Assembly (NCBI GenBank): GCA_022840405.1
Contig: JALHJR010000001.1
Location: 1 to 64,000 of the forward strand
Direction: 5' to 3'
DNA: 64,000 nucleotides
Origin: Tepidanaerobacter acetatoxydans_A
Lineage (GTDB): Bacteria; Bacillota; Thermosediminibacteria; Thermosediminibacterales; Tepidanaerobacteraceae
A program made the translations under genes and the position numbers. Positions 62,213 through 64,000 of this stretch are shown piece by piece; position 1 is the stretch's first letter, and each line of letters begins with the position of its first letter. Under the pieces are notes generated by a model. It searched no databases and was not told where the DNA came from. It saw nothing but the letters and a program-made list of their open reading frames with translations.

Positions 62213-63739
62213 ATGCTAGTTGAAATGAAGGGCATCGTTAAAGACTTCGGACCTGTGCGAGCTCTCGACCATGTAAACTTTACCGTGAGACCTGGAGAAA
62301 TAGTCGGCCTTTTAGGTGAAAACGGTGCCGGCAAATCCACGCTCATGAATGTACTTGCAGGCAGTTATCCCCCGACTTCAGGAGAAATATTCATCAACGG
62401 CGAAAAGGTAAATATTGCTAATGCAAAGATTGCAAATCAGCATGGGATACGTCTCATACATCAAGAATTGAATTTATGCAATGACCTTAGGGTATTTGAG
62501 AATATGTTCCTTGCAAATGAAATAACTAATAAGTTTGGGTTTTTGAACAAAAAAGAGATGATAAGTCGTTGCAATAAGGTTTTTGAGCGTATGAAGGTTA
62601 AGATCGACCCTAATTCGCCGGTGGAAAAGTTGCCTGCGGCCGATAAGCAGTTGGTGGAAATAGCCAAGGCTTTGCTGTTTAAGTGTGAGCTTATAATAAT
62701 GGATGAACCTACAACTGCACTTTCCACAAATGAGATAGAAAATCTTTTCTCAATAATGCGCCAGCTTAGAGATAGCGGCGTCAGTTTCATATATATATCA
62801 CATAAGATACCAGAGATTTTTGAAATATGCGAAACATATTATGTCCTTCGCGATGGCAAGTTAGTGGCCGAAGGCAATTTAAAAGATATGGACGAAAACG
62901 GTATTACGGAGCTTATGATAGGCCGCCAGTTGGCTGACGATGAATTTTCGAAGCGAATAAGCAGCTTTGGGGAAAAGATAGCACTCTCAGTGAAAAACTT
63001 GACTGGCGAAGGTTTTAGAAATATTAGCTTTGATTTACATGAAGGTGAGGTACTGGCCATAACCGGCCTACATGGGAGCGGCTGTGACGCTATAGCCGAT
63101 GCCCTCTACGGTATAATACCGTATAAGGGTGAAATTATAGTTGACGGAATTCATTTAAAAGCAGGGACAAATATACGTGACTCCCTTTGCCATGGGATAG
63201 TAATGGTACCGAGAATGAGGAAGGAGCGGGGTATCCACAATGATCTTTCTATTTATGACAACATTTCAATGGGATACTTTAATACCAAGCATAAGAGATT
63301 TTTTATAAACTCCAAAATCGAGAGCCAGCGTTTTTTGCGTCAAAAAAAGGCATTATCCATAAAAACAGAGCAACCCCAAAACCCTATTACCTCTCTTTCG
63401 GGTGGAAATCAACAAAAAGTTATCTTAGGCCGGTGGCTGGAAACCGATGCAAAAATAATGCTTTTTGACAATCCGACTCAAGGTATAGACGTAGGCACTA
63501 AGTTTGAAATATACCGCCTCATACTAGATTTGGCTCGAGCAGGAAAGGCCATCATCATATTCAGCCAGGAGTTCCCTGAAATCTATAAGGTAGCAGATTC
63601 CTGTATTGTGCTCTACAAGGGCGAAATTAATGCCATTTTAAATCGTCATGAGATGACCGAGAAAAATGTAATGTACTATTCTACCGGTGCAAATTTGGAG
63701 GGTGAAAGATATGCTCAAAACTATAAAAAACATGTCTAA
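62213..63739 (+). CDS. Sugar ABC transporter ATP-binding protein (RbsA-like)
   Basis: A 508-residue double ATPase. The first domain has Walker A GENGAGKST, a diverged signature LPAADKQLVEIAKAL and Walker B LIIMDEPTTAL. The second has a degenerate P-loop TGLHGSGCD, signature LSGGNQQKVILGRWL and IMLFDNPTQGIDVG. This asymmetric pair is normal for the RbsA/MglA/XylG group. ATG at 62213 follows GAAGGGAG. An earlier in-frame ATG at 62183 lies at the hairpin and is not preferred. Confidence 0.94.
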   Translation: MLVEMKGIVKDFGPVRALDHVNFTVRPGEIVGLLGENGAGKSTLMNVLAGSYPPTSGEIFINGEKVNIANAKIANQHGIRLIHQELNLCNDLRVFENMFLANEITNKFGFLNKKEMISRCNKVFERMKVKIDPNSPVEKLPAADKQLVEIAKALLFKCELIIMDEPTTALSTNEIENLFSIMRQLRDSGVSFIYISHKIPEIFEICETYYVLRDGKLVAEGNLKDMDENGITELMIGRQLADDEFSKRISSFGEKIALSVKNLTGEGFRNISFDLHEGEVLAITGLHGSGCDAIADALYGIIPYKGEIIVDGIHLKAGTNIRDSLCHGIVMVPRMRKERGIHNDLSIYDNISMGYFNTKHKRFFINSKIESQRFLRQKKALSIKTEQPQNPITSLSGGNQQKVILGRWLETDAKIMLFDNPTQGIDVGTKFEIYRLILDLARAGKAIIIFSQEFPEIYKVADSCIVLYKGEINAILNRHEMTEKNVMYYSTGANLEGERYAQNYKKHV

Positions 63740-64000
63740 TAAAACTAAATATCCAAAAGATCTATATAAAATGCTGATTACGGAATACAGCTTTATTCTT
63801 TCTTTTATACTGCTGGTGATAATCGCTGCAAGCGTCAACAAGAATTTCTTTACATGGACGAACATATCCAACATATTTGTACAGAGCTCTATGGTGGGCC
63901 TTATTGCTATGGGCATGAGCATGGTAATATCTGCAGGCCTTATAGATATATCTGTAGGATCACAGGTGGCCTTCATCGGCAGTTTTGGCATACTTGTACT
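63711..64000 (+). CDS. Sugar ABC transporter permease (RbsC-like), partial
   Basis: A reading frame that runs off the right edge. The ATG at 63711 follows GGAGGG with 8-base spacing and overlaps the ATPase gene by 29 bases. A first membrane segment (ILSFILLVIIAASVN) leads to FFTWTNISNIF and GLIAMGMSMVISAGLIDISVGS, the typical signature of the RbsC/BPD_transp_2 permeases. About 96 residues are visible; the usual length is 310-330. Confidence 0.85.
   Translation, partial: MLKTIKNMSNKTKYPKDLYKMLITEYSFILSFILLVIIAASVNKNFFTWTNISNIFVQSSMVGLIAMGMSMVISAGLIDISVGSQVAFIGSFGILV

Overview
The window is AT-rich chromosomal DNA of a low-GC Gram-positive anaerobe, most likely a Clostridia member of the thermoanaerobacterial type (a Tepidanaerobacter-like organism is my best guess, by inference). 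The evidence is strong purine-rich ribosome binding sites, TTG and GTG starts, T-box leaders on tRNA synthetase genes, an infC-rpmI-rplT operon with a terminator-type leader, HPr with both His15 and Ser46 plus HPr kinase, the rapZ-yvcK-whiA-ptsH cluster, and sporulation-associated genes (ytxC, a GerW-like protein). Nearly all of the window is core chromosome. I see no phage, insertion sequence, CRISPR array or rRNA.

Layout. 1-370: four tRNAs (Gly, Cys, Leu, Val). 490-5740: ytxC, a DUF445 protein, T-box-controlled thrS, then infC-rpmI-rplT. 5740-17480: ktrB-ktrA potassium uptake, an rRNA methyltransferase, a tiny YqzL-like gene, T-box-controlled pheS-pheT, then zapA-polX-mutS2-DUF523 with stop/start overlaps. 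17590-25100: a class A penicillin-binding protein (minus strand), T-box-controlled type-2 ileS, an OGG-type glycosylase and a 57-residue four-cysteine protein. 25140-35840: a secreted metallo-beta-lactamase lipoprotein with a DUF3006 partner (minus), yhaM, hprK, a sugar-phosphate isomerase, a PHP phosphatase, a D-amino-acid transaminase, a GerW-like protein, murB, and an overlapping hydantoinase-like/deacetylase-like pair. 35930-40250: two Gln/Asn-rich proteins of unknown function, then a Mg2+ riboswitch, a small structured leader ORF and two tandem mgtE genes. 40320-54340: ylbF, rapZ-yvcK-whiA-ptsH, ytoI-dnaE, pfkA-pyk, and HAD, HD and DegV proteins. 54390-56150 (minus): a cobalamin riboswitch driving alpha-ribazole salvage genes cblT and cblS. 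56170-64000 (plus): a LacI-controlled carbohydrate locus that runs off the right edge.

The genes work together in several blocks. Aminoacylation is controlled by three T-boxes whose specifier codons (ACC, TTC, ATC) match the downstream synthetases. Carbon regulation is represented by HprK acting on HPr, with pfkA-pyk of glycolysis and YvcK nearby. Mg2+ homeostasis is riboswitch-controlled. Cobalamin lower-ligand salvage is controlled by B12.

The most novel-looking locus is the last. A LacI regulator with two near-identical palindromic operators (TGTAATGGATTACA core) at its own promoter is followed by a SIS-HAD fusion, a deoxyhypusine-synthase-like protein, a PfkB kinase of RfaE/HldE flavour and a sugar ABC importer. 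This combination suggests an uncharacterised route for importing and processing an unusual, possibly heptose-like, sugar. The Gln-rich gene pair, the hydantoinase/deacetylase pair and the mgtE leader ORF are the next most interesting items.
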